From positions 62,001-126,000 of the forward strand of contig CAZURK010000007.1 of the NCBI GenBank assembly GCA_964623055.1: a stretch of 64,000 bases of DNA, read 5' to 3'. The position numbers and the translations under genes are program-made. Shown here in pieces: positions 28,092 through 36,515 of the stretch (position 1 is the first letter of the stretch; the number at the start of each line of letters is the position of its first letter). The stretch comes from JADHUC01 sp964623055 (GTDB lineage Bacteria; Planctomycetota; Planctomycetia; Pirellulales; Pirellulaceae). The notes beneath the pieces were generated by a model, which worked only from the letters and a program-made list of their open reading frames with translations, ran no database searches and was not told the DNA's origin.

Positions 28092-29438
28092 ATGAACGTT
28101 GAAAACCGCAAAGAAAAGTCTTCGTCACGCCGCGAGTTTCTCAAGCGTACCGGCACCGCTGTGGCGGGAACGGCGCTGGCCAGTGCTGTGACCGCAAGGA
28201 GCTATGCCGGCGAAAACAATACGATCAATGTGGCGCTTGTCGGCTGCGGCGGGCGCGGGACCGGAGCTGCTGCCAACGCCCTGTCCACCGAGGGGCCGAC
28301 TAAGTTGATCGCCATGGCCGATGTGTTCGATTTTCGGCTGCAGCCCAGCCTCAAGGGCCTTTCCCAGCGATTCGGCGAGAAAGTCGACGTTCCCCCGGAC
28401 CGGCAGTTCCTTGGCATGGACGCCTACAAGAAGGCGATCGACCTGCTTGGACCGAACGATCTGGTGTGTTTGACCACACCGCCATGCTTCCGGCCGATTC
28501 ACCTGGAGTACGCGGTCGCCAAGGGGGTAAACGTCTTTATGGAAAAATCGTTCGCAGTTGACGCTCCTGGTATTCGCCGCGTGCTGAAGGCAGGCGAGGT
28601 GGCCACGAAGAAGAATCTCAAAGTCGCCGGCGGCCTGATGAGTCGCCACTTCAAGAAGCTGGAAGAAGCCGTGGCACGTCTGCACGATGGCATCATCGGC
28701 GACCTGATCACGTGCTGGGCTTACCGCGAGCATGGGCCGGTTGGTTTCAAGCCTCGCCGCGAGGGCTTGAACGAATTGTGCCACCAGATCCACAACTACT
28801 CAAACTTCACGTGGATCAACGGCAGCTTTATCCTGGACTGGCTAATCCACAACTTGGACGTGTGCTGCTGGTGCAAGGATGCCTGGCCGGTTTCAGCCCA
28901 GGGACACGGAGGCCGGCAAGTCCGCACCCACGCCGATCAGTTGTTCGACCACTATGCCGTCGAATACACCTTCCCGGACGGCACACGGCTGTTTGCTCAA
29001 GGACGGCACATGGCCGGTTGCTGGGGCTTCTTTGGCGATATCATCCACGGCACGAAGGGCAGTGCCATTTTGGGCGAAGGACAATCGAACCCGCGAATCT
29101 ACTCAAGCCACAACCAGACGGAGGACAAACTGGTTTGGCAGTACGATGGGGCGGTCAAGAATCAATATCAGGTGGAGCACGATTTGCTGTTCCAGGCGAT
29201 TCGCGAAAACAAGCCATACAACGAGGCGGAGCGTTGCGCTTATGCCGCCATGACGGGCATTCTGGGCCGCATGGCCGCCGAGTCCGGCAAGCTGATCACG
29301 TGGGAAGAGGCCATGGCCTCGAACATCGAGTTGGCACCGGGCTTGGACCAATTCACGATGGATTCCGAGGCACCGGTCCAGCCCGACTCGGATGGCCGTT
29401 ACCCGGTCGCCATGCCCGGAATCACGAAAGTGCTCTGA
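28092..29438 (+). CDS. Tat-exported Gfo/Idh/MocA family oxidoreductase
   Basis: Encodes 448 residues with a twin-arginine signal (SRREFLKRT, residues 12-20), nucleotide motif GCGGRG at 51-56, and the EKP position reading EKS at 151-153 (FMEKSFAVDAPG), where the catalytic-type lysine is kept. It ends with the PDSDGRYPVAMPG segment shared with its neighbour. It is clearly paralogous to the next gene, 24 nt downstream, and the pair probably arose by tandem duplication and is co-transcribed. The substrate is unknown; subunits of a hetero-oligomer or enzymes acting on related sugars are both possible. Confidence 0.92.
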   Translation: MNVENRKEKSSSRREFLKRTGTAVAGTALASAVTARSYAGENNTINVALVGCGGRGTGAAANALSTEGPTKLIAMADVFDFRLQPSLKGLSQRFGEKVDVPPDRQFLGMDAYKKAIDLLGPNDLVCLTTPPCFRPIHLEYAVAKGVNVFMEKSFAVDAPGIRRVLKAGEVATKKNLKVAGGLMSRHFKKLEEAVARLHDGIIGDLITCWAYREHGPVGFKPRREGLNELCHQIHNYSNFTWINGSFILDWLIHNLDVCCWCKDAWPVSAQGHGGRQVRTHADQLFDHYAVEYTFPDGTRLFAQGRHMAGCWGFFGDIIHGTKGSAILGEGQSNPRIYSSHNQTEDKLVWQYDGAVKNQYQVEHDLLFQAIRENKPYNEAERCAYAAMTGILGRMAAESGKLITWEEAMASNIELAPGLDQFTMDSEAPVQPDSDGRYPVAMPGITKVL

Positions 29439-29462
29439 TCAAAACAACGAGGAGATTGAACC

Positions 29463-30788
29463 ATGTCCAAGCCTAATGCTTCACAAGCAACGCACCGGAC
29501 GTCGCGCCGGGATTTCCTCACCTCGTCGGCTGCTTTGGCCGGCGCGGCCGTGGCCGGTAGTCTGTCCGTCACCCGCAGCGCCCATGCTGCAGGCAGCGAT
29601 ACGTTGAAGATCGGGATGGTCGGCTGCGGAGGTCGCGGCACCGGCGCAGCAGCCAATGCCCTGACGGCCGACGAGAACACCAAGCTGGTCGCCATGGGAG
29701 ATGCGTTCTCCAATCGCTTAGAGTCGAGCATCGACACGCTTAAGAAGAAGTTTCCCGACCGCGTGGTCGTGGACGCCGATCATCGCTTCACGGGTTTCGA
29801 CGCCTATCAGAAGGTCATTGCCAGCGACGTCGATGTGGTGATCCTTGCCACGCCGCCCCACTTTCGCCCTGCACATCTTGAGGCCTGCGCCGAGGCCGGC
29901 AAGCACGTGTTCTGCGAGAAACCTGTCGCCGTGGACGCGCCTGGCTTCAAAAGCGTATTGGCCTCGTGCGAGAAGGCCGAAGAGAAGGGGCTGAGTTTCG
30001 TATCCGGACTGTGCTTTCGCTACCACGCTGCCGTGCAGGAAACGATAGGACGAGTGCTGGACGGAGCCATCGGCCGGATCGTGGCGATTCAGGAGACCTA
30101 CAACTGCGGTCCTCCCTGGTTCCGTAACAAGCCGCGCCAGCCAGAATGGACCGAAATGGAATACCAGATGCGCAACTGGTATCCGTTCACTTGGCTTTCG
30201 GGTGACCACAACGTGGAACAACACGTGCACAGCCTGGACAAGGCATCGTGGGTCATGCAGGACGAGCCGCCCGAGCGGGCCTGGGGGTCCGGCGGGCGAC
30301 AGTTCCGCGGCAAGCTGGCTATCGGGAACATCTTCGATCATCACTGCGTGACATACGAATACGTGAACGGCGTGCGGCTGTACTCGCACTGCCGCCGCCA
30401 AGCGGGTTGCACCAATGACGTTTCGGACATCTGGCTGGGCACCAAGGGCACGTGCAACGTGCTGAAGCACCGAATCGAAGGCGAAAACGAGTGGGCCTTC
30501 GAAGGGCCGAGACCCAATATGTACGTTGCGGAGCACGAAGCTCTGTTCAAGTCGATCCGCAACGGCCAGCCCATCAACAACGGAGTGTACATGGCCCGCA
30601 GTTCCATGCTGGCTATCCTGGGACGCATGGCAACGTACACCGGAAAGACGATCACGTGGGAGCAGGCAATTAACTCAAAGGAGGATTTGTCGCCGAAAAG
30701 TTACGCGTGGGACGCCGAACCGCCCATTCTGCCGGACGAGAACGGCGAGTACCCAATCGGAGTGCCCGGCGAAACGAAGTTCGTCTGA
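29463..30788 (+). CDS. Tat-exported Gfo/Idh/MocA family oxidoreductase, tandem paralogue
   Basis: Encodes 441 residues with a twin-arginine signal (SRRDFLTSS, residues 14-22), nucleotide motif GCGGRG at 54-59 and a canonical EKP at 152-154 (FCEKPVAVDAPG). The segment HNVEQHVHSLDKASW replaces the DW-x-HN-LD segment of its upstream paralogue. The start has a strong GAGGAG and lies 24 nt after the upstream stop. A REPIN-like repeat and then a sulfatase gene follow, placing the pair at the entrance of the catabolic region. Confidence 0.92.
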   Translation: MSKPNASQATHRTSRRDFLTSSAALAGAAVAGSLSVTRSAHAAGSDTLKIGMVGCGGRGTGAAANALTADENTKLVAMGDAFSNRLESSIDTLKKKFPDRVVVDADHRFTGFDAYQKVIASDVDVVILATPPHFRPAHLEACAEAGKHVFCEKPVAVDAPGFKSVLASCEKAEEKGLSFVSGLCFRYHAAVQETIGRVLDGAIGRIVAIQETYNCGPPWFRNKPRQPEWTEMEYQMRNWYPFTWLSGDHNVEQHVHSLDKASWVMQDEPPERAWGSGGRQFRGKLAIGNIFDHHCVTYEYVNGVRLYSHCRRQAGCTNDVSDIWLGTKGTCNVLKHRIEGENEWAFEGPRPNMYVAEHEALFKSIRNGQPINNGVYMARSSMLAILGRMATYTGKTITWEQAINSKEDLSPKSYAWDAEPPILPDENGEYPIGVPGETKFV

Positions 30789-30848
30789 CGTGTCGGACGG
30801 GTGAATGGGCGATTCGGGTCACTTTCTTGGGCCCGCTCCGCGCATTCT

Positions 30849-30907
30849 GTGGGGCACGTTTCCAACGTGCCATTTGGTTCCTGAGGCACGTTGGAAACGT
30901 GCCCCAC
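30849..30907. repeat. REPIN-like inverted repeat, GGGGCACGTT family
   Basis: Left arm 30849-30871 and right arm 30885-30907 are reverse complements, each containing its own palindrome (GGCACGTT/AACGTGCC). The right arm ends 3 nt before the AGGAGG of the sulfatase gene, so a hairpin in the leader would abut the ribosome binding site. Confidence 0.88.
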
Positions 30908-30922
30908 GCGAGGAGGTTGATG

Positions 30923-32428
30923 ATGAACAGAACCGTTTCAAATACGATCCTCCGGTCCGTCTTCCCGGCGTTCTGCGTCGCTGGTTGGTTTGCAGCGTCG
31001 GCTCACGCGGCGCAAGCCACTTCAACGGGAGACCCGCCGAACTTGATCGTCATCTTCTGCGACAACCTGGGCTACGGCGACATCGAACCGTTTGGATCGA
31101 CTGTGCATCGCACGCCGCATCTGAACCGGATGGCCCGCGAGGGAACGAAGTTCACACATTTCTGCGTCACGGCCGGAGTGTGTACGCCTTCGCGGTCAAG
31201 CATCATGACCGGCTGCTACTCGCAGCGAGTCGGTATGCACACCAACCCGCGCGATGGGCAGGTGCTGCGGCCCGTCTCGCCCTACGGATTGCATCCCAAC
31301 GAGGTGACCGTCGCCGAGGTGCTGAAGAAGCAAGGATACGCAACGGCGATCATCGGCAAGTGGCATTTGGGCGACCAGCCTGAATTTCTGCCCACGCGGC
31401 AGGGATTCGATCTGTTCTACGGCATCCCCTACAGCGACGATATGACAAAGCCCACCGGCCAGCGATTGGGCGATCGTCTGGACGGTTCCTTGTGGCCGCC
31501 GCTGCCGCTGATCGAAAACGAACAGGTGGTCGAAGCGCCGGCAGACCGCGATCTGCTGACGAAAAAATACACCGAACGGGCGTTGGAATTCATTGACGAA
31601 AACAAGGACCGCCCGTTCTTCCTGTACTTCCCACAAGCAATGCCCGGAAGCACCGCCGCGCCGTTTGCCAGCGAGCGCTTCAAAGACAAGAGCCGCAACG
31701 GGCCGTGGGGCGATTCGATTGAGGAGTTGGACTGGTCGACCGGAGAGATCCTGGACAAACTAGTCGAGTTGGGCATCGAGAAGAACACGCTGGTCATATG
31801 GACGTCGGATAACGGCGCGCCGATGGCCCGCGACATGGACAGTCCATCGCGCGGAACGAACAAACCGCTGCACGGCCGTGGCTACACCACAAGCGAAGGG
31901 GCCTTTCGTGTACCGACCATCATGTGGTGGCCGGGAAAGGTATCCGCGGGTGCGGTCTGTGCAGAGTTGGCCACCACGATGGACCTGCTGCCGACGTTCG
32001 CCCGTTTGGCAGGGACTGAACCTCCCGCGGGCCGAATCATCGACGGCCGCGACATCCGCCCGCTGATTCTCGGCCAGCCCGGCGCGAAATCTCCGTACGA
32101 CGTGTTTTACTACTACTATCAGGATCAACTCCAGGCGGTGCGTTCCGGTCCGTGGAAGTTGTTCCTGCCGCTGGAGAGCTTCACGCGCCATCCGCATTTC
32201 AATCGGAACCAGCAGGCGACGGCGCTTTTGTTTGACGTCGTGGAGGACATCGGTTCAACCACCAACGTCGCCGCCGATCACCCAGATGTTGTCGAACGGT
32301 TGATGAAGCTGGCTGATCAGGCCCGCGAAGATCTTGGCGATAAGGGTAGGTCCGGCAAAGGCCAACGCCCAGCCGCCAAAATCGACAATCCGACGCCAAG
32401 GTTTGCGACAGCCGAGGCAAAACCGTGA
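30923..32428 (+). CDS. Secreted Cys-type sulfatase (arylsulfatase family)
   Basis: Encodes 501 residues. The ATG at 30923 is chosen over the adjacent 30920 because AGGAGG at 30911 is then 6 nt away; a longer frame begins upstream inside the MocA gene. A signal peptide ends near SAHA. The metal-binding start is PNLIVIFCDNLGYGDI. The activation motif C-T-P-S-R with Cys87 is the residue converted to formylglycine, and SSIMTG follows. Later family motifs are IGKWHLG, WTSDNG and the C-terminal GPWKL segment. It hydrolyses sulfate esters, probably of sulfated polysaccharides, outside the cytoplasm. Formylglycine maturation needs an enzyme not encoded in an active form here. A repeat pair lies immediately upstream. 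Confidence 0.94.
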   Translation: MNRTVSNTILRSVFPAFCVAGWFAASAHAAQATSTGDPPNLIVIFCDNLGYGDIEPFGSTVHRTPHLNRMAREGTKFTHFCVTAGVCTPSRSSIMTGCYSQRVGMHTNPRDGQVLRPVSPYGLHPNEVTVAEVLKKQGYATAIIGKWHLGDQPEFLPTRQGFDLFYGIPYSDDMTKPTGQRLGDRLDGSLWPPLPLIENEQVVEAPADRDLLTKKYTERALEFIDENKDRPFFLYFPQAMPGSTAAPFASERFKDKSRNGPWGDSIEELDWSTGEILDKLVELGIEKNTLVIWTSDNGAPMARDMDSPSRGTNKPLHGRGYTTSEGAFRVPTIMWWPGKVSAGAVCAELATTMDLLPTFARLAGTEPPAGRIIDGRDIRPLILGQPGAKSPYDVFYYYYQDQLQAVRSGPWKLFLPLESFTRHPHFNRNQQATALLFDVVEDIGSTTNVAADHPDVVERLMKLADQAREDLGDKGRSGKGQRPAAKIDNPTPRFATAEAKP

Positions 32429-32438
32429 GGAACGTCGA

Positions 32439-32524
32439 GTAGGTCCCTTCTGCCGGAAGGGACCTGGAATCGCGACACGACGAGCCACCTAAAAGGAAGG
32501 TCCCGCTCGGCAAGCGGGACCTAC
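32439..32524. repeat. REPIN-like inverted repeat, GTAGGTCCC family
   Basis: Left arm 32439-32465 and right arm 32498-32524 are imperfect inverted copies, each nearly self-palindromic. It lies 11 nt after the sulfatase stop and about 57 nt before the AGGAG of the nucleoside hydrolase gene, which reads in the same direction, so it could attenuate or process a shared transcript. It is the same family as 24521-24606. Confidence 0.88.
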
Positions 32525-32593
32525 CTCTTCCCTGCCAAGTCACTATCAAACGAGTTAATCAAATCTCACAACACCAACCATAGGAGAACACCA

Positions 32594-33601
32594 GTGAATC
32601 GCGCAACTGTGCTGAAGATCGTCTCTATCCTATTTGCAGGTTGTCTATTGCTCGCGTTGGTGACCAACTCGGCTGTTTCCGCGGAAAAGTCGCCGGCTAA
32701 GGACAAAACCCCCGTCATCTTCGACACCGACATTGGCGGCGACATCGACGACACCTGGGCATTGATTCTGCTGCTCAAGTGCCCCGAACTGGACGTCAAA
32801 CTCGTCGTCGGCGACCACGGCAAACCGGTCTATCGCGCGAGCTTGATTGCCAAGCTGCTGGAAACCGCCGGCAGGACGGATGTTCCAGTCGGTGTTGGGA
32901 TTGGCGACGATCGCAAGGTCGAGGGACGTCAGGACGAATGGCTCAAAGGCTATGACTTGGCATCCTATCCCGGTAAGGTGTACGAGGACGGCGTTCAAGC
33001 AATGATCGACACAATCATGAAGTCGCCGAAACCGATCACGTTGATTTGCGTCGGACCGTTGCCCAACATCAAGGTGGCGCTGGAACGCGAACCGCGGATC
33101 GCCAAAAAGGCCCGTTTCGTCGGCATGCACGGCAGCGTGCGCAAAGGCTACGGCGGCAATTCAAAGATTTCGGCCGAATGGAACGTTCGTGCCGATGCCA
33201 AGGCATGCCAGGCAACGCTCTCGGCGCCGTGGGACATAACCATCACGCCGCTGGACACGTGTGGCTTGGTTCACCTCCGGGGCAAGAAATACGCGGCGGT
33301 ACGCGACTGCAAAGCCCCGTTGATCCAGGCGCTCGTGGAGAACTACCGGATTTGGTTGAAGAAGGGGCGCGGCGATCCCAAGCGAGCCGACAAAGCCAGC
33401 AGCACGCTGTTCGATACGGTTGCCGTATACCTGGCGTTCACGCAAGAGTTGTGCAAGATGGAGACGCTGCCGATCCGGGTGACCGACGACGGCAAGACGG
33501 TGATCGACCCGGCCGCGAAAAAGATGAGTGTGGCGACGGAGTGGAAAGACATGGGCGCCTTTGAGGACTTCCTTGTGGAACGCCTGACCGGCAAGCCGTG
33601 A
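32594..33601 (+). CDS. Exported nucleoside hydrolase (IUNH family)
   Basis: Encodes 335 residues from a GTG start with AGGAG 7 nt upstream. A signal peptide covers about 1-30 (ending AVSA). The signature of inosine-uridine nucleoside hydrolases is present as FDTDIGGDIDDTWAL, with Asp44, Asp46, Asp52 and Asp53 as calcium ligands. Later features include VGPLPNIKVAL, the VGMHGSV loop and NVRADAKACQ. The family splits ribonucleosides into base and ribose; planctomycete exported versions are common and their real substrates unproven. It sits between sulfatase and DUF4838 genes, which suggests nutrient scavenging. Confidence 0.9.
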   Translation: MNRATVLKIVSILFAGCLLLALVTNSAVSAEKSPAKDKTPVIFDTDIGGDIDDTWALILLLKCPELDVKLVVGDHGKPVYRASLIAKLLETAGRTDVPVGVGIGDDRKVEGRQDEWLKGYDLASYPGKVYEDGVQAMIDTIMKSPKPITLICVGPLPNIKVALEREPRIAKKARFVGMHGSVRKGYGGNSKISAEWNVRADAKACQATLSAPWDITITPLDTCGLVHLRGKKYAAVRDCKAPLIQALVENYRIWLKKGRGDPKRADKASSTLFDTVAVYLAFTQELCKMETLPIRVTDDGKTVIDPAAKKMSVATEWKDMGAFEDFLVERLTGKP

Positions 33602-33643
33602 GTGACCTTCGACATACGGCGACAAAGCCGGTGTCAACAAGTC

Positions 33644-33710
33644 GTTTAACGGCAAGCCGAAGGCGACTGTGCCTCCGGACAACGCCGACGCCTTCGGCTT
33701 GCCGTTAAAC
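33644..33710. repeat. Perfect inverted repeat, GTTTAACGGC family
   Basis: Arms 33644-33665 and 33689-33710 are exact 22-nt reverse complements around a 23-nt spacer. It lies 43 nt after the nucleoside hydrolase stop and 26 nt before the GGAGG of the DUF4838 gene. One arm of the same family occurs alone at 47353-47378. Confidence 0.9.
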
Positions 33711-33748
33711 AAAGATACGCACGGCGCGCATACTTGGAGGAATTCACC

Positions 33749-36004
33749 ATGCACGGCAAACGATGGCTGCGAACTATCGCCTTTGCACTGACCGTCGGCC
33801 TCGTGGCAAGTTTGGCCGATCAAGCGGCAGCTTTGGACTTGGTCCGCAATGGGAAGCCAGTGGCCTCGATTGTGGTCAGTTCGTCGCAGCCGGAATCCGG
33901 TTCACGCAGTAGACGTCGTGGACCGGTCGGCGATGCTGCGGCCGCTGAAGTGCTGGTCGATTGGGTTCGGAAGATGACCGACGCCGAGTTGCCCGTGGTC
34001 GATACGCCGCCCAACGCAGGCCCGGTCGTTTACGTGGGTGCCGCAGCGATCGCGGCGGGCCTGGGACTGGATGACATCGCCAGCCCAAGCCGCGAGGGAC
34101 TACGTATCCGTTGCGATGGTCGGCGGCTACTGATCGCGGGCCAGAACGATAACGCCACGGTCAAAGCCGTTTGCCGATTCCTGGAAGAATTGGGATGCCG
34201 GTACTTTGTCGACCATCCGATCGGCGAAGTGTTTCCGCGAACGAGGAACTTGACCGTGGGAAGACTGGACGTCACCGACAAGCCCGGGTTCCTGATGCGT
34301 AGCATCTGGGGTTCGCAATGGTCGGGCCAGTCGCTGTGGAAGATCTGGAATGGGGCCGGCGGCATCCGTTTTTCAACTGGTCACTCCTGGGGTCGATACG
34401 TTTCGAGAGATCTCTTCAAAGATCACCCGGAATTCTTCCAGTTTCGCGACGGCCAGCGACGGCCCAGCGACTGGTACTGCACGTCCAACGCGGGATTGCG
34501 GAAGGCATTCGGCGACGCATTGATCGAGCACATTCGATCGGGCGCAACGTATCCTTCGATCTCGCCCCCCGACGGCCGCGGCTACTGCCAGTGCGACGCC
34601 TGCCGGCGCCAGGACGATCCAAACTCGTTGGAGCCCACCACCGGCACGGTCGCGATAACAAACCGCTATTTGGACTTCTACCAGGACGTAGCGAAACGCG
34701 TGTCGCGAGAGTGCCCGGATGCCATCCTGAGTTTCTACTGCTACGCGGACTACACTCAGGCGCCGACCAGCGGGATCAAGCTGGTACCCAACCTGTGTGC
34801 ATGGATCGCACCGATTCGCTACTGCCGGTACCATCGCATCGCGCACCCGGACTGTCCTTCGCGAGCACAATTGGATGACTTGATCGATGATTGGGCCGCC
34901 GCGGCCAGCAAGATCGCCTACCGCACATACAACTACAATCTGGCTGAATGCTGCGTGCCGTTCTCGCTGCTATCCGTCTGGAAACACGACATTCCCTACC
35001 TGAAGGACAAGGGCTGTGTCGGCGTCAACCTCGAAACGCTCACCAACTGGCAGATCTACGGGCCGCATATCTACTTGAGCATCCGGCTGGCTTACGACCC
35101 CTCGGCCGACGCGGACGCGATCATGGACGATTACTACCGGAGCTTCTATGGCCCGAAGGCGGGGCCGGTGATGAAGGAGTATTGGACGGCGATCGACGAG
35201 GCATTCGACCGACTGAAATGCCACACCGGCAGCTTCTTTGCCGTGCACCTGGTCTACACCCTCGAGTTCCTGAAGCAGTGCCAAGGGATCCTCGGTCGGG
35301 CTTCCGCCGCGGCCCGCGGAGACAAAACTCACGCCGCCCGCGTCGACATGGTCCGCGAGGGCTTTCGGAACGCCGAGGAGTTCATCGCCATTCGCAATGC
35401 CATGAATCGCGGCGATTTCCAGGCGGCCAAGCGCATCTACGATCGGCTGCTGGAACGTAGCCAGCGGAACCAGCAATCCGGCCTGGGCAACCATTACACG
35501 GTCGGCTACCTGAAGCGATTCGTAGGCCGTCATGTCGAGGCCGGGGCAACCGCCACGTCCGCGCCGAACCGAGTAGTCCAGGTCCTGCCCGACCAGTGGC
35601 ACCTGGCATACGACGACGGGGACGAAGGAATCAACAAGGGCTATCAGCGGGTAGACTTCGAAGCCGACGCCTGGCCTCTGGTGGCCACCTACAGCAATAC
35701 TTTGGACGCGCAGGGCATACCCGACCGGCAGACGGTAATGTGGTACCGAACCACTTTCGACCTGCCTGGGAAAACGGGAAATCTGTCGCTGTTCTTCACC
35801 GAGGTGGACGGCGATACCGTGGTCTACGTCAACGGCCGCGAAGTCGGCAAGAGCAAAAAGAAGCGAATACCGTTTTCGGTGGACATCAGTCGCGTGGTAC
35901 GGGACGGCGAAAACGTGGTCGCCGTGCGCGTCGACCACTCAAACATCACGGAGCTCTTTCTGGGCGGCATCATCCGGCCAGTGCCACTGGTCGAGACGCC
36001 GTGA
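33749..36004 (+). CDS. Secreted DUF4838 protein, alpha-glucuronidase/GH20-like
   Basis: Encodes 751 residues. The ATG at 33749 is chosen for GGAGG 8 nt upstream and an immediate signal peptide (RWLRTIAFALTVGLVASLA); an in-frame TTG lies 15 nt earlier. The first 150 residues resemble the alpha-glucuronidase/GH20 N-terminal domain (DWVRKMTDAELPVV, FLEELGCRYFVDHPIGEV). Residues about 200-560 match DUF4838, including HPEFFQFRDGQRRP and the cysteine pair YCQCDACR before a TIM-barrel-like region. The C-terminal 150 residues form a galactose-binding jelly roll (TVMWYRTTFDLPG, VVYVNGREVG). It probably acts on uronic-acid or amino-sugar polysaccharides outside the cell; activity in this family is not demonstrated to my knowledge. 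A MarR gene follows directly. Confidence 0.82.
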   Translation: MHGKRWLRTIAFALTVGLVASLADQAAALDLVRNGKPVASIVVSSSQPESGSRSRRRGPVGDAAAAEVLVDWVRKMTDAELPVVDTPPNAGPVVYVGAAAIAAGLGLDDIASPSREGLRIRCDGRRLLIAGQNDNATVKAVCRFLEELGCRYFVDHPIGEVFPRTRNLTVGRLDVTDKPGFLMRSIWGSQWSGQSLWKIWNGAGGIRFSTGHSWGRYVSRDLFKDHPEFFQFRDGQRRPSDWYCTSNAGLRKAFGDALIEHIRSGATYPSISPPDGRGYCQCDACRRQDDPNSLEPTTGTVAITNRYLDFYQDVAKRVSRECPDAILSFYCYADYTQAPTSGIKLVPNLCAWIAPIRYCRYHRIAHPDCPSRAQLDDLIDDWAAAASKIAYRTYNYNLAECCVPFSLLSVWKHDIPYLKDKGCVGVNLETLTNWQIYGPHIYLSIRLAYDPSADADAIMDDYYRSFYGPKAGPVMKEYWTAIDEAFDRLKCHTGSFFAVHLVYTLEFLKQCQGILGRASAAARGDKTHAARVDMVREGFRNAEEFIAIRNAMNRGDFQAAKRIYDRLLERSQRNQQSGLGNHYTVGYLKRFVGRHVEAGATATSAPNRVVQVLPDQWHLAYDDGDEGINKGYQRVDFEADAWPLVATYSNTLDAQGIPDRQTVMWYRTTFDLPGKTGNLSLFFTEVDGDTVVYVNGREVGKSKKKRIPFSVDISRVVRDGENVVAVRVDHSNITELFLGGIIRPVPLVETP

Positions 36005-36014
36005 GGTGGCGGCT

Positions 36015-36449
36015 ATGACTCGCGGGCACGACATAGCGATGCATTTGCGGATCGCGTACCTGACGCTACACCGCAGAGCGCAGAACCATTTTGCCGACTT
36101 CGGTGTGACGGCCGATCAATATGTCATATTGACGCTGTTGGCGCAGAAGGACGGCGTGAAACAGCAAGACTTGGTAAGCCGCAGTTCGTCCGATCCAAAC
36201 ACGGTGAGCGCCATTTTGCTGCTGTTGGAACAGCGTGGTTTGATCACGAGGCATGAACACAAAGAGGACCGGCGGGCTCGTGCAGTCCGGCTGACGGCCG
36301 AAGGGCGACGTCTTCAAGAACGGCTCATGCAACATGCAGAACAGCTACACGACATGATCTCAGGGGCCGTACCGGAAGAAGATTTCGACTCCATGATAAG
36401 GTGCCTTGAACGGATCTCTGAGGCGATGGCTCAACCTAAGCGCATGTAG
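36015..36449 (+). CDS. MarR family transcriptional regulator
   Basis: Encodes 144 residues from the ATG at 36015, with GAGGTGG just upstream; a GTG at 36006 is in frame too. It has the MarR/SlyA winged helix: recognition helices in ADQYVILTLLAQKDGVKQQDLVSRSSS and DPNTVSAILLLLEQRGL, and the wing ITRHEHKEDRRARAVRLTAEG. These cytoplasmic dimers usually repress nearby operons until a small phenolic or carboxylate ligand binds. It starts 10 nt after the DUF4838 stop and 66 nt before a secreted lyase-like gene, so those genes are its likeliest targets, though no operator was identified. Confidence 0.9.
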   Translation: MTRGHDIAMHLRIAYLTLHRRAQNHFADFGVTADQYVILTLLAQKDGVKQQDLVSRSSSDPNTVSAILLLLEQRGLITRHEHKEDRRARAVRLTAEGRRLQERLMQHAEQLHDMISGAVPEEDFDSMIRCLERISEAMAQPKRM

Positions 36450-36515
36450 TGGCCGGCGTACGCGAAATGCGACGGCGTGAACGCCTGCCGCTTCTTGCCG
36501 AGAGAGGTCACGACC

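Noticed and set aside
30707..30922. Longer N terminus for the sulfatase
   Set aside because: It would overlap the MocA gene and translate the inverted repeat; the ATG with AGGAGG begins a proper signal peptide.
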